Under the pieces are notes generated by a model. The model was given only the letters and a program-made list of their open reading frames with translations. It ran no database searches and was not told the origin of the DNA. DNA of 64,000 nucleotides from Frankiales bacterium. Its GTDB lineage: Bacteria; Actinomycetota; Actinomycetes; S36-B12; CAIYMF01. This document shows, in pieces, positions 1 to 19,956 of this stretch. Made by a program: the position numbers and the translations under genes. Numbering within the stretch: position 1 is the stretch's first letter; the number at the start of each line of letters is the position of its first letter. Location: positions 32,097 to 96,096 of the forward strand of contig WGLY01000009.1 in assembly GCA_016125335.1 (NCBI GenBank), given 5' to 3'.

Positions 1-396
1 GTCGAACTGCCGGGCGGACAGGCCGCGGAAGTCGCGGATGCGCGGGAGGGCGACCGACAGCAGCCGGTCGAGGAACTCCCACATCCGGTCGCCGCGCAGC
101 GTCACGTGGGCGCCGATCGGCATGCCCTCGCGGAGCTTGAACTGGGCGATCGACTTGCGGGCCTTGGTCACCTGCGGCTTCTGGCCGGTGATCGAGGCGA
201 GGTCGCGGATCGCGCCCTCGATGAGCTTGGAGTCGCGAGCGGCCTCGCCCACGCCCATGTTCACCACGATCTTGGTCAGGCCGGGCACCTGCATGACGTT
301 GCCGAAGCCGAACTCCTCGCGCAGCGCGGGGACGATCTCCTCGCGGTAGCGGAGCTTGAGACGCGGCTGCGTCTTCTCCGGGGCGGTGGTCGTCAT
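1..396 (-). CDS. rplE: Ribosomal protein L5, N-terminal part (cut by window edge)
   Basis: Large-subunit protein that binds 5S rRNA and contacts the P-site tRNA region. The first 132 residues are visible; the family is usually about 180-190 residues, so the C-terminal third lies beyond position 1. The L5 core [11 protein letters not shown] is at about residues 42-52 and the signature LASITGQKP at about 66-74. The ATG start shares one base with the stop codon of rplX (TGATG), which suggests translational coupling. It is the third gene of the spc operon. Confidence 0.97.
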   Translation of the reverse strand, partial: MTTTAPEKTQPRLKLRYREEIVPALREEFGFGNVMQVPGLTKIVVNMGVGEAARDSKLIEGAIRDLASITGQKPQVTKARKSIAQFKLREGMPIGAHVTLRGDRMWEFLDRLLSVALPRIRDFRGLSARQFD

Positions 397-758
397 CAGA
401 TGTCCTTACCGGTGCGCTTGGAGACCCGGACGCTGCGCGTCGACTCGTACGACGTGCCGTCGGGGCGGTTCTTCGTCACGACCTCGCGGCGGTAGCCGAC
501 GCGGGTGGGACGGTCGTCGCTCGGGTCGACCAGCATCACGTTGGAGATGTGGATCGGCGCCTCCTGGGTGACGCTCCCGCCGGTCTTGGCCCCACGGGTC
601 GACTGGCCGACCTTCGTGTGCTTCTTGATCTGGTTGACGCCCTCGACGAGGACACGGTCGGACTCGACGAGGACGGAGATGACCTTCCCCTTCTTGCCCT
701 TGTCCTTGCCCGTGATGACCTGGACGAGGTCGCCCTTCTTGATGTGCAGGGACTTCAT
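396..758 (-). CDS. rplX: Ribosomal protein L24
   Basis: Assembly-initiating 50S protein of 120 residues. A KOW motif runs over residues 5-28 ([20 protein letters not shown]). The start [10 protein letters not shown] is chosen because the longer open frame upstream has no homology to L24 and overlaps rplN. It lies 2 nt after the rplN stop and overlaps the rplE start by one base. The C-terminal part ([18 protein letters not shown]) is of the longer actinobacterial kind. Confidence 0.97.
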   Translation of the reverse strand: MKSLHIKKGDLVQVITGKDKGKKGKVISVLVESDRVLVEGVNQIKKHTKVGQSTRGAKTGGSVTQEAPIHISNVMLVDPSDDRPTRVGYRREVVTKNRPDGTSYESTRSVRVSKRTGKDI

Positions 759-760
759 GG

Positions 761-1129
761 TCAGAGCACCTCCGGAGCCAGCGAGATGATCTTCATGAAG
801 CGCTTCTCGCGCAGCTCGCGACCCACCGGGCCGAAGATGCGCGTCCCGCGGGGCTCGCCGTCGGCCTTGAGGATCACGGCGGCGTTCTCGTCGAAGCGGA
901 TGTAGGACCCGTCGAGGCGCCGGCGCTCCTTCTTGGTGCGCACGATGACCGCCTTGACGACGTCGCCCTTCTTCACGTTGCCACCGGGGATCGCGTCCTT
1001 GACGGTGGCGACGATGACGTCGCCGATTCCCGCGTAGCGCCGACCCGAGCCGCCGAGCACGCGGATGCAGAGGATCTCCTTGGCACCCGTGTTGTCGGCG
1101 ACGCGCAGCCGCGACTCCTGCTGGATCAC
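761..1129 (-). CDS. rplN: Ribosomal protein L14
   Basis: 122-residue 50S protein at the subunit interface and the first gene of the spc operon. The sequence is typical of L14 over its whole length: [18 protein letters not shown] at the N-terminus and [28 protein letters not shown] C-terminus. The start codon is GTG, preceded by AGGAGACAG on the minus strand. A promoter is readable about 95 nt upstream (1223-1251), so rplN can be transcribed separately from the S10 operon. Confidence 0.98.
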   Translation of the reverse strand: MIQQESRLRVADNTGAKEILCIRVLGGSGRRYAGIGDVIVATVKDAIPGGNVKKGDVVKAVIVRTKKERRRLDGSYIRFDENAAVILKADGEPRGTRIFGPVGRELREKRFMKIISLAPEVL

Positions 1130-1222
1130 TTGTCTGTCTCCTGTTGTCGCGCCGGTTCTCGGTCGAGCGAGCCTGGCGGAACGGATGGGTGGTGCGGTCC
1201 CGCACGGGTGCCGGACCGGGTG

Positions 1223-1251
1223 AGTCTAGTCGGCCGTCCGGGGACGGCCAA
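1223..1251 (-). promoter_or_regulatory. Promoter of the spc operon (upstream of rplN)
   Basis: On the minus strand the -35 TTGGCC (1246-1251) and -10 TAGACT (1223-1228) are separated by exactly 17 nt. A perfect 8-bp inverted repeat (GGCCGTCC/GGACGGCC, 1232-1249) occupies the spacer and part of the -35. It is placed between the rpsQ stop and the rplN start, giving a leader of roughly 88 nt. The inverted repeat could be an operator or simply a hairpin; this is inferred from sequence only. Confidence 0.6.
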
Positions 1252-1259
1252 AACTCGTG

Positions 1260-1553
1260 CTACTTGGCCTTCTCGAGGATCTCCACCACGCGCCAGCGCT
1301 TGGTCGCCGAGAGCGGCCGGGTCTCCATGAGGAGGACCTTGTCGCCCACGCCGGCGGCGTTGGCCTCGTCGTGCGCGTGCAGCTTGCTCGTGCGGCGCAC
1401 GACCTTGCCGTACAGCGGGTGCTTGAAGCGGTCCTCGACAGCGACGACGACGGTCTTGTCCATCTTGTCGCTGACGACGTACCCCTCGCGGACCTTGCGG
1501 AACCCGCGCGTCGTGGTGGTCTCGGTCATCGCCTTCTCGCTCGTCTCGCTCAT
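1260..1553 (-). CDS. rpsQ: Ribosomal protein S17
   Basis: Primary 16S rRNA-binding protein of the 30S subunit and last gene of the S10 operon. 97 residues from [10 protein letters not shown]17 homology starts at [19 protein letters not shown] and covers the OB fold with [20 protein letters not shown]. The ATG at 1553 is preferred because it overlaps the rpmC stop by 4 nt (ATGA); an alternative ATG at 1529 would shorten the protein by 8 residues. Confidence 0.95.
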   Translation of the reverse strand: MSETSEKAMTETTTTRGFRKVREGYVVSDKMDKTVVVAVEDRFKHPLYGKVVRRTSKLHAHDEANAAGVGDKVLLMETRPLSATKRWRVVEILEKAK

Positions 1554-1774
1554 GCGGCACCCACCGGGGTGATGCCGAGCTCGCGCTCCCGCATGATCGT
1601 GTAGATGCGCGCGATGTCCGTGCGGACGGCGCGCAGTCGGCCGTGGCTCTCCAGCTGGCCGGTGGCCGCCTGGAAGCGCAGGTTGAACAGCTCGGCCTTC
1701 GCCTCGCGCAGCTTCTCGACGAGCTCGTCGTCGGTCAGGGCGCGCAGCTCGGCGGGCTTGGTCCCGGTCGCCAT
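1550..1774 (-). CDS. rpmC: Ribosomal protein L29
   Basis: Small helical 50S protein near the exit tunnel, 74 residues. Typical L29 features: [27 protein letters not shown] followed by the second helix [20 protein letters not shown]. It shares one base with the end of rplP (TGATG) and overlaps rpsQ by 4 nt, so the three genes are probably translationally coupled. Confidence 0.97.
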   Translation of the reverse strand: MATGTKPAELRALTDDELVEKLREAKAELFNLRFQAATGQLESHGRLRAVRTDIARIYTIMRERELGITPVGAA

Positions 1775-2193
1775 CAGATCTCACCCACCTCGCGCCGGAC
1801 GATCCGGCACTTCATCGGGAGCTTGTGCGCCGCGCGGGTCAGGGCCTCGCGGGCGATGTGCTCGTTGGGGTAGGCCAGCTCGAACATGACGCGGCCCGGC
1901 TTGACGTTGGCCACCCACCACTCGGGCGAGCCCTTGCCCGAGCCCATGCGGGTCTCGGCGGGCTTCTTGGTGATCGGCCGGTCGGGGTAGATCGTGATCC
2001 ACACCTTGCCGCCACGCTTGATGTGGCGGGTCATCGCGATACGGGCCGCCTCGATCTGGCGGTTGGTCACGTAGGCGGGCTCGAGCGCCTGCAGGCCCCA
2101 CTCGCCCCAGGTGACCTCCGTGCCGCCCTTGGCACGGCCGTCACGCTCGGGGTGGTGCTGCTTGCGGTGCTTGACCCGGCGAGGGATCAGCAT
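1774..2193 (-). CDS. rplP: Ribosomal protein L16
   Basis: 50S protein at the central protuberance needed for A-site tRNA positioning. 139 residues, normal length. [17 protein letters not shown] at the N-terminus and the signature [19 protein letters not shown] in the middle identify it clearly. ATG start at 2193, 3 nt after the rpsC stop. Confidence 0.98.
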   Translation of the reverse strand: MLIPRRVKHRKQHHPERDGRAKGGTEVTWGEWGLQALEPAYVTNRQIEAARIAMTRHIKRGGKVWITIYPDRPITKKPAETRMGSGKGSPEWWVANVKPGRVMFELAYPNEHIAREALTRAAHKLPMKCRIVRREVGEI

Positions 2194-2196
2194 GGG

Positions 2197-3057
2197 TCAG
2201 GCCTCCGTTCCGGGGGTCTCGGCCGCGGCCGCCTCGACCACAGGGGCCTCGACGACAGGGGCCTCAGCGACAGGGGCCTCGGCGGCCGGCGCCTCGGCCG
2301 CGGGGGTCTCCGCGGCCGGGGCCTCGGCGGTGCGGCGGGCGCTCGGACGTGCCGGGCGCTCGCGGCGCGGTGCACCGAGGCGCTCGGCGGCGGCGGCGGC
2401 CTCGCGCTCGGTGCGCGACTGGCTCACCTCGCCCTTGTAGATCCACACCTTGACGCCGATGCGGCCGAACGTGGTGCGGGCCTCGTAGAAGCCGTAGTCG
2501 ATGTTCGCGCGCAGCGTGTGCAGGGGCACGCGGCCCTCGCGGTAGAACTCGGTGCGGCTCATCTCCGCGCCGCCGAGGCGGCCGGACACCTGGACCCGGA
2601 TCCCCTTGGCGCCACCCTTGAGGGCGGACTGCATCGACTTGCGCATCGCGCGGCGGAACGACACGCGGCTCGAGAGCTGCTCCGCGACGCCCTGGGCGAC
2701 GAGCTGGGCGTCGATCTCGGGGTTCTTGACCTCGAGGATGTTGAGCTGCACCTGCTTGCCGGTGAGCTTCTCGAGGTCGCCGCGGATGCGGTCGGCCTCG
2801 GCGCCGCGGCGGCCGATCACGATGCCGGGACGCGCGGTGTGGATGTCGACGCGGACGCGCTCGCGCGTGCGCTCGATCTCCACCTTGCTGATGCCGGCCC
2901 GCTCCATGCCCTTGCCCATGAGGCGGCGGATCTTCACGTCCTCGTCGACGTAGTCGCGGTAGCGCTGACCGTCCTTGGACGAGTCGGCGAACCAGCGCGA
3001 CTTGTAGTCGGTCGTGATGCCCAGACGGAAGCCGTACGGGTTGATCTTCTGGCCCAC
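2197..3057 (-). CDS. rpsC: Ribosomal protein S3 with long Ala/Glu/Pro tail
   Basis: 30S protein at the mRNA entry channel. 286 residues from a GTG start ([13 protein letters not shown]); the family is about 210-280. The KH domain has GIVIGRRG at 78-85 and the C-terminal S3 domain runs to about 215. Residues 244-286 are a degenerate repeat of AEAP/VVEAP units, a low-complexity acidic tail. The start is set by the invariant GQKINP motif; upstream residues in the open frame are not S3-like. It starts 7 nt beyond the rplV stop. Confidence 0.97.
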   Translation of the reverse strand: MGQKINPYGFRLGITTDYKSRWFADSSKDGQRYRDYVDEDVKIRRLMGKGMERAGISKVEIERTRERVRVDIHTARPGIVIGRRGAEADRIRGDLEKLTGKQVQLNILEVKNPEIDAQLVAQGVAEQLSSRVSFRRAMRKSMQSALKGGAKGIRVQVSGRLGGAEMSRTEFYREGRVPLHTLRANIDYGFYEARTTFGRIGVKVWIYKGEVSQSRTEREAAAAAERLGAPRRERPARPSARRTAEAPAAETPAAEAPAAEAPVAEAPVVEAPVVEAAAAETPGTEA

Positions 3058-3064
3058 GGCCGGG

Positions 3065-3430
3065 TCACCCCTTCTTCGGCGTCGCGGTCGCGTCGGCGGT
3101 GACCGACTCGACGACGACAGTGATGTGGCTGGTGCGCTTGCGGATGCGGTAGGCACGACCCTGCGCGCGGGGGCGGAACCGCTTCAACGTCGGACCCTCG
3201 TCCACGTAGGCCTCGCGGACCACGAGGGTGTCGGGGTCGAGGTTGAGGTTGTTGGTCGCGTTGGCGATGGCGCTGTCAAGCACCTTGCCCACCGGCTCGC
3301 TCGCCGCCTGCGGCGCGTAGAGCAGGATCGCCTGCGCCTCCGCGGCCGGCAGGCCGCGGATCAGGTCGATGACGCGGCGTGCCTTCATGGGCGTGACACG
3401 CACGTAGCGCGCCTGGGCCCTGGCTTCCAT
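3065..3430 (-). CDS. rplV: Ribosomal protein L22
   Basis: 50S protein lining the exit tunnel; 121 residues from [20 protein letters not shown], the usual actinobacterial start. A GTG at 3460 (10 codons upstream) is also open, but AAGGGGA sits about 6 nt before the ATG at 3430, which decides the start. The C-terminal hallmark [20 protein letters not shown] and [10 protein letters not shown] are intact. It follows rpsS after about 120 nt. Confidence 0.95.
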   Translation of the reverse strand: MEARAQARYVRVTPMKARRVIDLIRGLPAAEAQAILLYAPQAASEPVGKVLDSAIANATNNLNLDPDTLVVREAYVDEGPTLKRFRPRAQGRAYRIRKRTSHITVVVESVTADATATPKKG

Positions 3431-3552
3431 CGCTGTCCCCTTGCTGGTCGTCGTACTCACGTCAGGTCTGTCTTCCGGTGCTCGGTGGCCGCGTCAGGTT
3501 CGACGTGGCTCGGGTGCGTCGGGCGCTCCCGGGCGCTCGCGCGCCCGGACCG

Positions 3553-3834
3553 CTACCTCCGCTTCGCCTTGCGGTCGTCCTTCACGTGGCCCCGGAAGGT
3601 GCGGGTCGGCGCGAACTCGCCGAGCTTGTGACCGATCATGTTCTCGGTCACGAAGACCGGGATGTGCTTGCGGCCGTCGTGCACCGCGATGGTGTGCCCG
3701 AGCATGTCCGGCACGATCATCGAGCGGCGCGACCAGGTCTTGATCACGTTGCGGGTGCCCTTGGTGTTCTGGTCGTCCACCTTCTTGGCGAGGTGGCCGT
3801 CCACGAACGGGCCCTTCTTCAGGCTGCGCGGCAT
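3553..3834 (-). CDS. rpsS: Ribosomal protein S19
   Basis: 30S head protein of 93 residues that forms a complex with S13. Full-length match: [41 protein letters not shown], and the signature [16 protein letters not shown] near the C-terminus. ATG start, 9 nt after rplB. Confidence 0.98.
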   Translation of the reverse strand: MPRSLKKGPFVDGHLAKKVDDQNTKGTRNVIKTWSRRSMIVPDMLGHTIAVHDGRKHIPVFVTENMIGHKLGEFAPTRTFRGHVKDDRKAKRR

Positions 3835-3843
3835 GACGACCCC

Positions 3844-4680
3844 TTAGCGCTTCTTGCCGGTCTTGCGGCGGCGGACGATGAACTTGTCGCTGGCCTTGTT
3901 GGCCTTGCGGGTGCGGCCCTCGGGCTTGCCGTTGGGGTTGACCGGGTGGCGGCCGCCCGACGTCTTGCCCTCACCACCGCCGTGCGGGTGGTCGACCGGG
4001 TTCATGGCCACGCCGCGGACGGTCGGGCGCTTGCCCTTCCAGCGCATGCGGCCGGCCTTGCCCCAGTTGATGTTGCTCTGCTCGGCGTTGCCCACCTCGC
4101 CGATCGTCGCGCGGCAGCGCACGTCGACGTTGCGGATCTCGCCGGACGGCAGGCGCAGCTGGGCGTACGGGCCGTCCTTGGCGACGAGCTGCACGCTCGC
4201 ACCGGCGGAGCGGGCCATCTTGGCGCCGCCGCCGGGGCGCAGCTCGACCGCGTGCACGACCGTGCCGACCGGGATGTTGCGCAGCGGCAGGTTGTTGCCC
4301 GGCTTGATGTCGGCCGACGGGCCGGTCTCGACGACGTCCCCCTGCGACAGGCGGTTGGGCGCCACGATGTAGCGCTTCTCGCCGTCCGCGTAGTGCAGCA
4401 GCGCGATGCGCGCCGTGCGGTTGGGGTCGTACTCGATGTGGGCCACCTTCGCCGGCACGCCGTCCTTGTCGGCACGACGGAAGTCGATGACGCGGTAGGC
4501 GCGCTTGTGCCCACCACCCTGGTGGCGGGTGGTGATGCGGCCCTGGTTGTTGCGGCCGCCCTTCTTCGGGAGCGGACGAACGAGCGACTTCTCCGGCGTC
4601 GACCGCGTGATCTCGACGAAGTCGGCCACGCTCGAGCCACGACGGCCCGGAGTGGTCGGCTTGTACTTGCGGATACCCAT
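3844..4680 (-). CDS. rplB: Ribosomal protein L2
   Basis: One of the largest 50S proteins, needed for subunit association and peptidyl-transferase centre assembly. 278 residues, normal length, from [15 protein letters not shown]. The L2 signature [13 protein letters not shown] is at 226-238, including the histidine equivalent to the one studied in E. coli L2. Member of the S10 operon between rplW and rpsS. Confidence 0.98.
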   Translation of the reverse strand: MGIRKYKPTTPGRRGSSVADFVEITRSTPEKSLVRPLPKKGGRNNQGRITTRHQGGGHKRAYRVIDFRRADKDGVPAKVAHIEYDPNRTARIALLHYADGEKRYIVAPNRLSQGDVVETGPSADIKPGNNLPLRNIPVGTVVHAVELRPGGGAKMARSAGASVQLVAKDGPYAQLRLPSGEIRNVDVRCRATIGEVGNAEQSNINWGKAGRMRWKGKRPTVRGVAMNPVDHPHGGGEGKTSGGRHPVNPNGKPEGRTRKANKASDKFIVRRRKTGKKR

Positions 4681-4712
4681 CGGGTTTCTCTTCCTCGTCG
4701 GTAGCGGGCCGG

Positions 4713-5012
4713 TCAGGAGACCGGGCCGCCGAAGATGTCGATGCGGTCGCCGTCGGCCAGGGAGACGATGGCGCGCTTGGTGTTCGCCCGCTTGCCGAAG
4801 CCGAAGCGCGTCCTCGTGACCTTGCCCTGACGGTTGATCGTGTTCACCCCGGTCACCCGGACGCCGAACACCTGCTCGACCGCGATCTTGATCTCGGTCT
4901 TGTTGGCGTCCGGACGCACGATGAACGTGTACTTGTTCTCGTCGAGGAGCCCGTAGCTCTTCTCCGAGATCACAGGCGCGAGCAGGATGTCGCGCGGGTC
5001 GCTGATCCTCAC
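4713..5012 (-). CDS. rplW: Ribosomal protein L23
   Basis: Exit-site protein that docks trigger factor and SRP. 99 residues from GTG ([19 protein letters not shown]). The GTG overlaps the rplD stop by 4 nt (GTGA), which supports this start over longer open-frame versions. The nucleotide-binding-like core [17 protein letters not shown] and the conserved [13 protein letters not shown] are present. Confidence 0.97.
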   Translation of the reverse strand: MRISDPRDILLAPVISEKSYGLLDENKYTFIVRPDANKTEIKIAVEQVFGVRVTGVNTINRQGKVTRTRFGFGKRANTKRAIVSLADGDRIDIFGGPVS

Positions 5013-5731
5013 AGCGCAGCCTCCGGCTCGGTGGTGGCGGCCTCGGACTCGGTCGCGACGGCCTTGGCACCCTTGCCGGTGGCGGGACCGGCGACGAACG
5101 CGTCGAGCGCGCCCTGGGTGAAGATGACGTCGTCGCTCACCAGCACGTCGTAGGTGTTGAGCTGGTCGACGACGAGCAGGTGCACGCTGGGCACGTTGCG
5201 CAGCGAGAGCCACGAGACCTCGTCGTCGCGCTCGACGACCACGAGGAGGTTGCGGCGGTCGCTGATCGCCTGGAGCGTCGCGATCGCGGCCTTGGTCGAC
5301 GGCGTCTCGCCCTCGACGATCGCGCTCACGACGTGCAGGCGGCCGTTGCGCGCCCGGTCCGAGAGAGCACCGCGCAGGGCGGCGGCCTTCATCTTCTTGG
5401 GGGTGCGCTGGGCGTAGTCGCGCGGCACCGGGCCGTGGACCGTGCCACCGCCGGCGAACTGCGGCGCGCGGGTCGAACCCTGGCGGGCGCGACCGGTGCC
5501 CTTCTGCTTGTACGGCTTCTTGCCGCCACCGCGGACCTCGCCGCGGGTCTTGGCCTTGTGCGTGCCCTGACGGGCCGCGGCCAGCTGCGCGACGACCACC
5601 TGGTGGATGAGCGGCACGTTGACCTGCACGCCGAACACCGCGGCGGGCAGCTCGACCGTGCCGGCCACCTCGCCCGCGGGCGTGCGCACGTCGACGGAGG
5701 TGACCTCGAGGGTCTCGGTCTGGGCGGTCAT
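5009..5731 (-). CDS. rplD: Ribosomal protein L4
   Basis: 50S protein with a tunnel loop; in many bacteria it also regulates the S10 operon. 240 residues from [10 protein letters not shown]. The loop contains the conserved [19 protein letters not shown] and [14 protein letters not shown]. The last 25 residues are an Ala/Glu-rich extension. Overlaps rplW by 4 nt and lies 4 nt after rplC. Confidence 0.97.
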   Translation of the reverse strand: MTAQTETLEVTSVDVRTPAGEVAGTVELPAAVFGVQVNVPLIHQVVVAQLAAARQGTHKAKTRGEVRGGGKKPYKQKGTGRARQGSTRAPQFAGGGTVHGPVPRDYAQRTPKKMKAAALRGALSDRARNGRLHVVSAIVEGETPSTKAAIATLQAISDRRNLLVVVERDDEVSWLSLRNVPSVHLLVVDQLNTYDVLVSDDVIFTQGALDAFVAGPATGKGAKAVATESEAATTEPEAAL

Positions 5732-5735
5732 GGCG

Positions 5736-6380
5736 TCAGGCCCCCTTCGCCGCGGTGCGGACGAGGACGAGGCCGCCCTTGGGGCCCGGCACGGCGCCCT
5801 TGATGAGCAGCAGGCCGTTCTCGGCGTCGATCGCGTGGATGGTGAGGTTCTGCGTGGTCTGGCGGGCGACGCCCATGCGACCGGACATCCGCATGCCCTT
5901 GAACACGCGGCCGGGCGTGGCGCAGCCGCCGATCGAGCCCGGCTTGCGGTGGTTGCGGTGCGCACCGTGGGAGGCGGACACGCCGGCGAAGCCGTGACGC
6001 TTCATGACACCGGCGTAGCCCTTGCCCTTGGTGGTGCCGACGACGTCGACCTCCTGGCCGGCCTCGAACAGCTCGACCGCGAGCTCCTGGCCGACGGCGT
6101 ACTCGGACGCGTCGTCGGTGCGCAGCTCGACCAGGTGGCGACGCGGCGTGACGCCCGCCTTGGCGAAGTGGCCCGTGGCGGGCTTGTTCACCTTGCGCGG
6201 GTCGATCGCGCCGAACGCGATCTGGACGGAGCTGTAGCCGTCCGTCTCGGGGGACTTGACCTGGGTGCCGACGCACGGGCCGGCCTTGACCACGGTCACG
6301 GGGACGACACGGTTGTTGTCGTCCCAGACCTGGGTCATGCCGAGCTTCTCGCCCAGCAACCCCTTCATCTGCTTGCTCAT
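5736..6380 (-). CDS. rplC: Ribosomal protein L3
   Basis: 50S protein that approaches the peptidyl-transferase centre; 214 residues. [20 protein letters not shown] at the N-terminus, the conserved [16 protein letters not shown] and [20 protein letters not shown] in the central loop. ATG start at 6380, 14 nt after rpsJ. Confidence 0.98.
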   Translation of the reverse strand: MSKQMKGLLGEKLGMTQVWDDNNRVVPVTVVKAGPCVGTQVKSPETDGYSSVQIAFGAIDPRKVNKPATGHFAKAGVTPRRHLVELRTDDASEYAVGQELAVELFEAGQEVDVVGTTKGKGYAGVMKRHGFAGVSASHGAHRNHRKPGSIGGCATPGRVFKGMRMSGRMGVARQTTQNLTIHAIDAENGLLLIKGAVPGPKGGLVLVRTAAKGA

Positions 6381-6394
6381 GGTGGCTGCGTTCC

Positions 6395-6703
6395 TCAGAG
6401 CTTGATCTCGATGTCGACACCGGCCGGGAGGTCGAGCCGCATGAGCGAGTCGACGGTCTTCGGCGTGGGGTCGAGGATGTCGATGAGGCGCTTGTGGGTG
6501 CGCATCTCGAAGTGCTCGCGGCTGTCCTTGTACTTGTGCGGCGAGCGGATGACGCAGTAGACGTTCTTCTCCGTCGGCAGCGGCACCGGGCCCGCGACCT
6601 GAGCGCCCGTGCGGGTCACCGTCTCGACGATCTTGCGCGCCGAGCTGTCGATGACCTCGTGGTCGTAGGCCTTGAGCCGGATGCGGATCTTCTGTCCCGC
6701 CAT
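6395..6703 (-). CDS. rpsJ: Ribosomal protein S10 (NusE)
   Basis: 30S protein and, as NusE, partner of NusB/NusG in antitermination. 102 residues from [19 protein letters not shown]. First gene of the S10 operon. The ATG is preceded by GAGAAGGACACC. No promoter is obvious in the 133 nt between the tuf stop and this start, where a very strong hairpin sits (6772-6816), so the promoter may be atypical or transcription may read through from tuf. Confidence 0.98.
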   Translation of the reverse strand: MAGQKIRIRLKAYDHEVIDSSARKIVETVTRTGAQVAGPVPLPTEKNVYCVIRSPHKYKDSREHFEMRTHKRLIDILDPTPKTVDSLMRLDLPAGVDIEIKL

Positions 6704-6771
6704 GGTGGCTTCGGTGTCCTTCTCGTTCGTGTGCCGCTGGGAGGGGCCGACCGTCGGGGCGGCCCCGGTGG

Positions 6772-6816
6772 GGTCGCGGTCGGGCGGAGCCGTGTGCGGT
6801 CCGCCCGACCGCGACC
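6772..6816 (-). terminator. Hairpin downstream of tuf
   Basis: A perfect 17-bp inverted repeat (arms 6772-6788 and 6800-6816, 11-nt loop) lies about 20 nt after the tuf stop codon. It lacks a U-tract, as is common for actinobacterial terminators. It separates the str operon from rpsJ. Confidence 0.75.
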
Positions 6817-6836
6817 ACCGAGGTGGTGCGGTGTGA

Positions 6837-8030
<1,194 letters not shown>

Positions 8031-8173
8031 GGTGTCCTCCTGTGGACATTGCGGATGGTTACGCCGTACGACGTAGGTCCTGATGGATCGGGTCTGGGTC
8101 GTGCTGGTCGTGCGGTCGTGCCTCGGGCTCTCTCACGCTCTGGCGATCGATCACCCCGGTGCGGGAGGTCGGG

Positions 8174-10282
<2,109 letters not shown>

Positions 10283-10342
10283 GTCTGACTCCGAATCCAG
10301 GGGTGGAAGGCGGGTGGTTCTGGGGGGAAGGGCCGGCGCGGA

Positions 10343-10813
10343 CTACCAGCGGTAGTGCGCGAACGCCTTGTTCGACTCGGCCATCTTGTGCATGTCCTCG
10401 CGGCGCTTGACGCTGGCGCCGAGGCCGTTGCTGGCGTCGAGGATCTCGTTCATGAGGCGCTCGGTCATGGTCTTCTCGCGGCGCTGGCGCGAGAAGGTGA
10501 CCAGCCAGCGCAGCGACAGGGTCGTGGCGCGGTTGGGCTTGACCTCGATCGGCACCTGGTAGGTCGCACCGCCGACGCGGCGGCTCTTGACCTCGAGGGT
10601 GGGCTTGATGTTGTCCATGGCGCGCTTGAGCGTCACGACCGGGTCGGTGCCGGTCTTCTCGCGGCAGCCCTCGAGGGCGCCGTAGACGATGCGCTCCGCG
10701 GTGGACTTCTTGCCGTCGAGCAGGACCTTGTTGATGAGCTGCGAGACCAGCGGCGAGCCGTAGACGGGGTCGATGACGACCGGGCGCTTGGGAGCGGGAC
10801 CCTTGCGAGGCAT
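10343..10813 (-). CDS. rpsG: Ribosomal protein S7
   Basis: 30S head assembly protein of 156 residues: [46 protein letters not shown] and the C-terminal [13 protein letters not shown]. The ATG shares a base with the rpsL stop (TGATG), so the two are coupled. The short C-terminus is of the 156-residue type. Confidence 0.98.
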   Translation of the reverse strand: MPRKGPAPKRPVVIDPVYGSPLVSQLINKVLLDGKKSTAERIVYGALEGCREKTGTDPVVTLKRAMDNIKPTLEVKSRRVGGATYQVPIEVKPNRATTLSLRWLVTFSRQRREKTMTERLMNEILDASNGLGASVKRREDMHKMAESNKAFAHYRW

Positions 10814-11187
10814 CAGCTCTTCTCCTTCTTCGCGCCGTAGCGGCTGCGAGCCTGCTTGCGGTTCTTCACGCCCTGGGTGTCGAGGGCACCGCGGATGATC
10901 TTGTAGCGGACGCCGGGGAGGTCCTTCACACGGCCGCCGCGCACGAGCACGATCGAGTGCTCCTGCAGGTTGTGGCCGACGCCGGGGATGTACGCCGTGA
11001 CCTCGATGCCGCTGGTGAGGCGGACGCGGGCCACCTTGCGCAGCGCCGAGTTCGGCTTCTTCGGGGTCGTCGTGTAGACGCGCGTGCACACGCCGCGGCG
11101 CTGCGGGCTGCCCTTGAGCGCGGGCGTCTTGTTCTTCGCGATCTTGTCCTGCCGGCCCTTGCGGACCAGCTGCTGGATCGTGGGCAC
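10813..11187 (-). CDS. rpsL: Ribosomal protein S12
   Basis: Decoding-centre protein of 124 residues from a GTG start ([14 protein letters not shown]). The loops that contact the decoding site carry wild-type residues: K43 in TPKKPNS, K88 and P91 in RVKDLPGVR. These are the positions whose substitutions cause streptomycin resistance, so the sequence predicts sensitivity. First gene of the str operon, with a promoter at 11431-11460 and a leader of about 240 nt. Confidence 0.98.
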   Translation of the reverse strand: MPTIQQLVRKGRQDKIAKNKTPALKGSPQRRGVCTRVYTTTPKKPNSALRKVARVRLTSGIEVTAYIPGVGHNLQEHSIVLVRGGRVKDLPGVRYKIIRGALDTQGVKNRKQARSRYGAKKEKS

Positions 11188-11430
11188 TCACGTCTCCGTT
11201 GGTTCGTGTGCGGCGTTCTCGTGGCGGTGCTGGTCGGTGGCGGTCACCCGCCTCCGCGTGACCGGGTCGACGCGGGTGCCTCCGACCCCCGCGGCCGGGC
11301 GTGTCGCACTCTGCCCAGCCGGGCAGGACGCCGTTCCCCGATGTGGAGGTCTGTGCGCGTGCGGGGCTCCCCGCGAGAGGGGCTCGAGCACAGGCGCAGG
11401 CACCCGGGACGCGCCCAGGCACAGGGAGAG

Positions 11431-11460
11431 ACTCTACCCAGGGCGGTCGACCCCGGTCAA
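11431..11460 (-). promoter_or_regulatory. rpsL (str operon) promoter
   Basis: Minus strand TTGACC (11455-11460), 18-nt spacer, TAGAGT (11431-11436). This is a near-consensus primary-sigma promoter and one of the few AT-richer spots in the region. The predicted start is near 11424. Confidence 0.75.
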
Positions 11461-11464
11461 AACG

Positions 11465-11484
11465 CGGCCCGGCGCCCCGGGCCG
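11465..11484 (-). terminator. Hairpin downstream of the DUF4190-type gene
   Basis: 8-bp perfect stem CGGCCCGG/CCGGGCCG with a 4-nt loop, about 60 nt past the stop of the 11542-11868 gene and just upstream of the rpsL -35. No U-tract. Confidence 0.45.
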
Positions 11485-11541
11485 GCGGCGGCATGACCCT
11501 CGTCACGCCGCGGGCCGCGACCCGGGTCGTCCGTTATGCGG

Positions 11542-11868
11542 TCAATGGGAGCTCGAGGAGACCGCCACGGCGGCGATGAGGAAGAACAGCACCGTGCCCA
11601 GCACGGCCAGGCCGATGTTGACCCAGCTGATGACGCGCGCGGCCTGGACCAGCCCGGTGCCGGTCTGCCAGCCCCCGGAGGCCTCGATCTGGCGCTGGGC
11701 CGAGCCCGCGACGACCAGGGCGATCACGGCGAGCACCACCGGGCACAGGACGAAGGACCCGATCGCGAGCACCAGGGCCACCACCGCGTTGGACGAGGTC
11801 TCCGGCATCCGGACCGGGCCGCCGGCGCCGTAGGACGGCGGAGGGGGCGGCGGGGGCAGCTGGGACAT
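11542..11868 (-). CDS. DUF4190-type small membrane protein
   Basis: 108 residues with a Pro-rich N-terminus (eight prolines in PPPPPPPSYG), then two hydrophobic segments at about 29-55 and 75-102 separated by AGSAQRQIEASGGWQTG. That layout, with the small loop containing SxxQ-I-x-SGG, fits the DUF4190 family of actinobacterial membrane proteins. Function unknown. It sits alone between rpoC and rpsL, flanked by hairpins on both sides, so it is probably its own transcript. ATG start with GGGTTCCGGGC upstream, no strong RBS. Confidence 0.75.
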   Translation of the reverse strand: MSQLPPPPPPPSYGAGGPVRMPETSSNAVVALVLAIGSFVLCPVVLAVIALVVAGSAQRQIEASGGWQTGTGLVQAARVISWVNIGLAVLGTVLFFLIAAVAVSSSSH

Positions 11869-11968
11869 GCCCGGAACCCTGGCACAGCGGCGGGCCGGGC
11901 GTCAGCCCACCGCGCCGGCCGACCGGTCCGCGCCCTCCCCCGGCCCGACCGGCCCACGGCCCGGGACG

Positions 11969-12004
11969 CGGTGAGGGGCGCCCCTCGCGGGACGCCCCTC
12001 ACCG
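11969..12004 (-). terminator. Terminator of the rpoBC operon
   Basis: 12-bp perfect stem (CGGTGAGGGGCG at 11969-11980 with its complement at 11993-12004), 12-nt loop, about 80 nt past the rpoC stop. No U-tract, typical for this GC content. Confidence 0.65.
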
Positions 12005-12082
12005 TGGTGCGCCGTGCGGACCGGGTCCGGTCCGGTGAGAGTGCCAGAGCCTCGTTCCTCGGCTCGCACTCTCGCCTCACCT

Positions 12083-15958
<3,876 letters not shown>

Positions 15959-16003
15959 GTCTGGGTTTCCTAACTTGTCGTGGGGCTCGTCGGTGTCGAG
16001 GGG

Positions 16004-16033
16004 CGGCGGCCGGCCGGCGAGGGCCGGCCGCCG
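16004..16033 (-). other. Hairpin in the rpoB-rpoC spacer
   Basis: 12-bp perfect inverted repeat (16004-16015 and 16022-16033, 6-nt loop) in the 81-nt spacer between the rpoB stop and the rpoC start. It is unlikely to be a full terminator because rpoC must be made with rpoB; a processing or stoichiometry-tuning element is the more natural reading, but this is inference. Confidence 0.5.
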
Positions 16034-16039
16034 GCACCG

Positions 16040-19507
<3,468 letters not shown>

Positions 19508-19613
19508 GAGGCATCCTTTCCGAGGCTTCGCGGACCTTCGACGCGCATGCCGATCACACCGTGTCCCAGGACTGGTCCTGGGGGCGGGTGGGATAAGGGC
19601 AGCGCAAAGCGGC

Positions 19614-19642
19614 AGCATACCCGGCAGGGCAGCCGCTGTCGA
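19614..19642 (-). promoter_or_regulatory. rpoB promoter
   Basis: Minus strand -35 TCGACA (19637-19642), 17-nt spacer, -10 TATGCT (19614-19619). The initially transcribed region reads CTTTGCGCTGCCC, a string that from memory recurs upstream of rpoB in other actinobacteria, which supports the placement. Confidence 0.7.
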
Positions 19643-19919
19643 ATCCGGTGCCGTGGGGCTCCGGAGGACCTCGTCGCTCCCTGGGGGCCGGCCTCCGCTC
19701 GACAGCGGGCGGGGCGGCTCCCCCGAGGGGGACCTCGTCCTCCGGGCCGGTCGGCCCGGGGTCTGGCGCGGGCAACAGGGTGGACGGCCCGACCGTCCCG
19801 AGTCAAGCACCCGGCGTCGATCGGGGGATACCGCGACCGGGTTGTGACCGAAGGCCGGACGGCCCCGGACCGACCGGATGGCGGACGGACGACGGTCGGG
19901 GGACGGGGCCGGCGGGACG

Positions 19920-19956
19920 CCGGAGGGGCGGCACCCCACGGGTGCCGCCCCTCCGG
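19920..19956 (-). terminator. Terminator of rplJL
   Basis: 16-bp perfect stem (19920-19935 with 19941-19956) and a 5-nt loop, about 60 nt past the rplL stop codon. No U-tract. It separates rplJL from rpoBC. Confidence 0.7.

Larger units (their letters stand above)
11188..11541. other. Intergenic region: str operon leader and promoter
   Basis: 354 nt without a gene. It holds the terminator hairpin of the DUF4190 gene (11465-11484), the rpsL promoter (11431-11460) and a GC-rich untranslated leader of about 240 nt. No conserved leader RNA is recognised by eye in the leader itself. Confidence 0.6.

Noticed and set aside
1232..1249. Terminator of the S10 operon after rpsQ
   Set aside because: The stem is only 8 bp with a 2-nt loop and the run of A/T lies on the 5' side for minus-strand transcription; it coincides with promoter elements instead.
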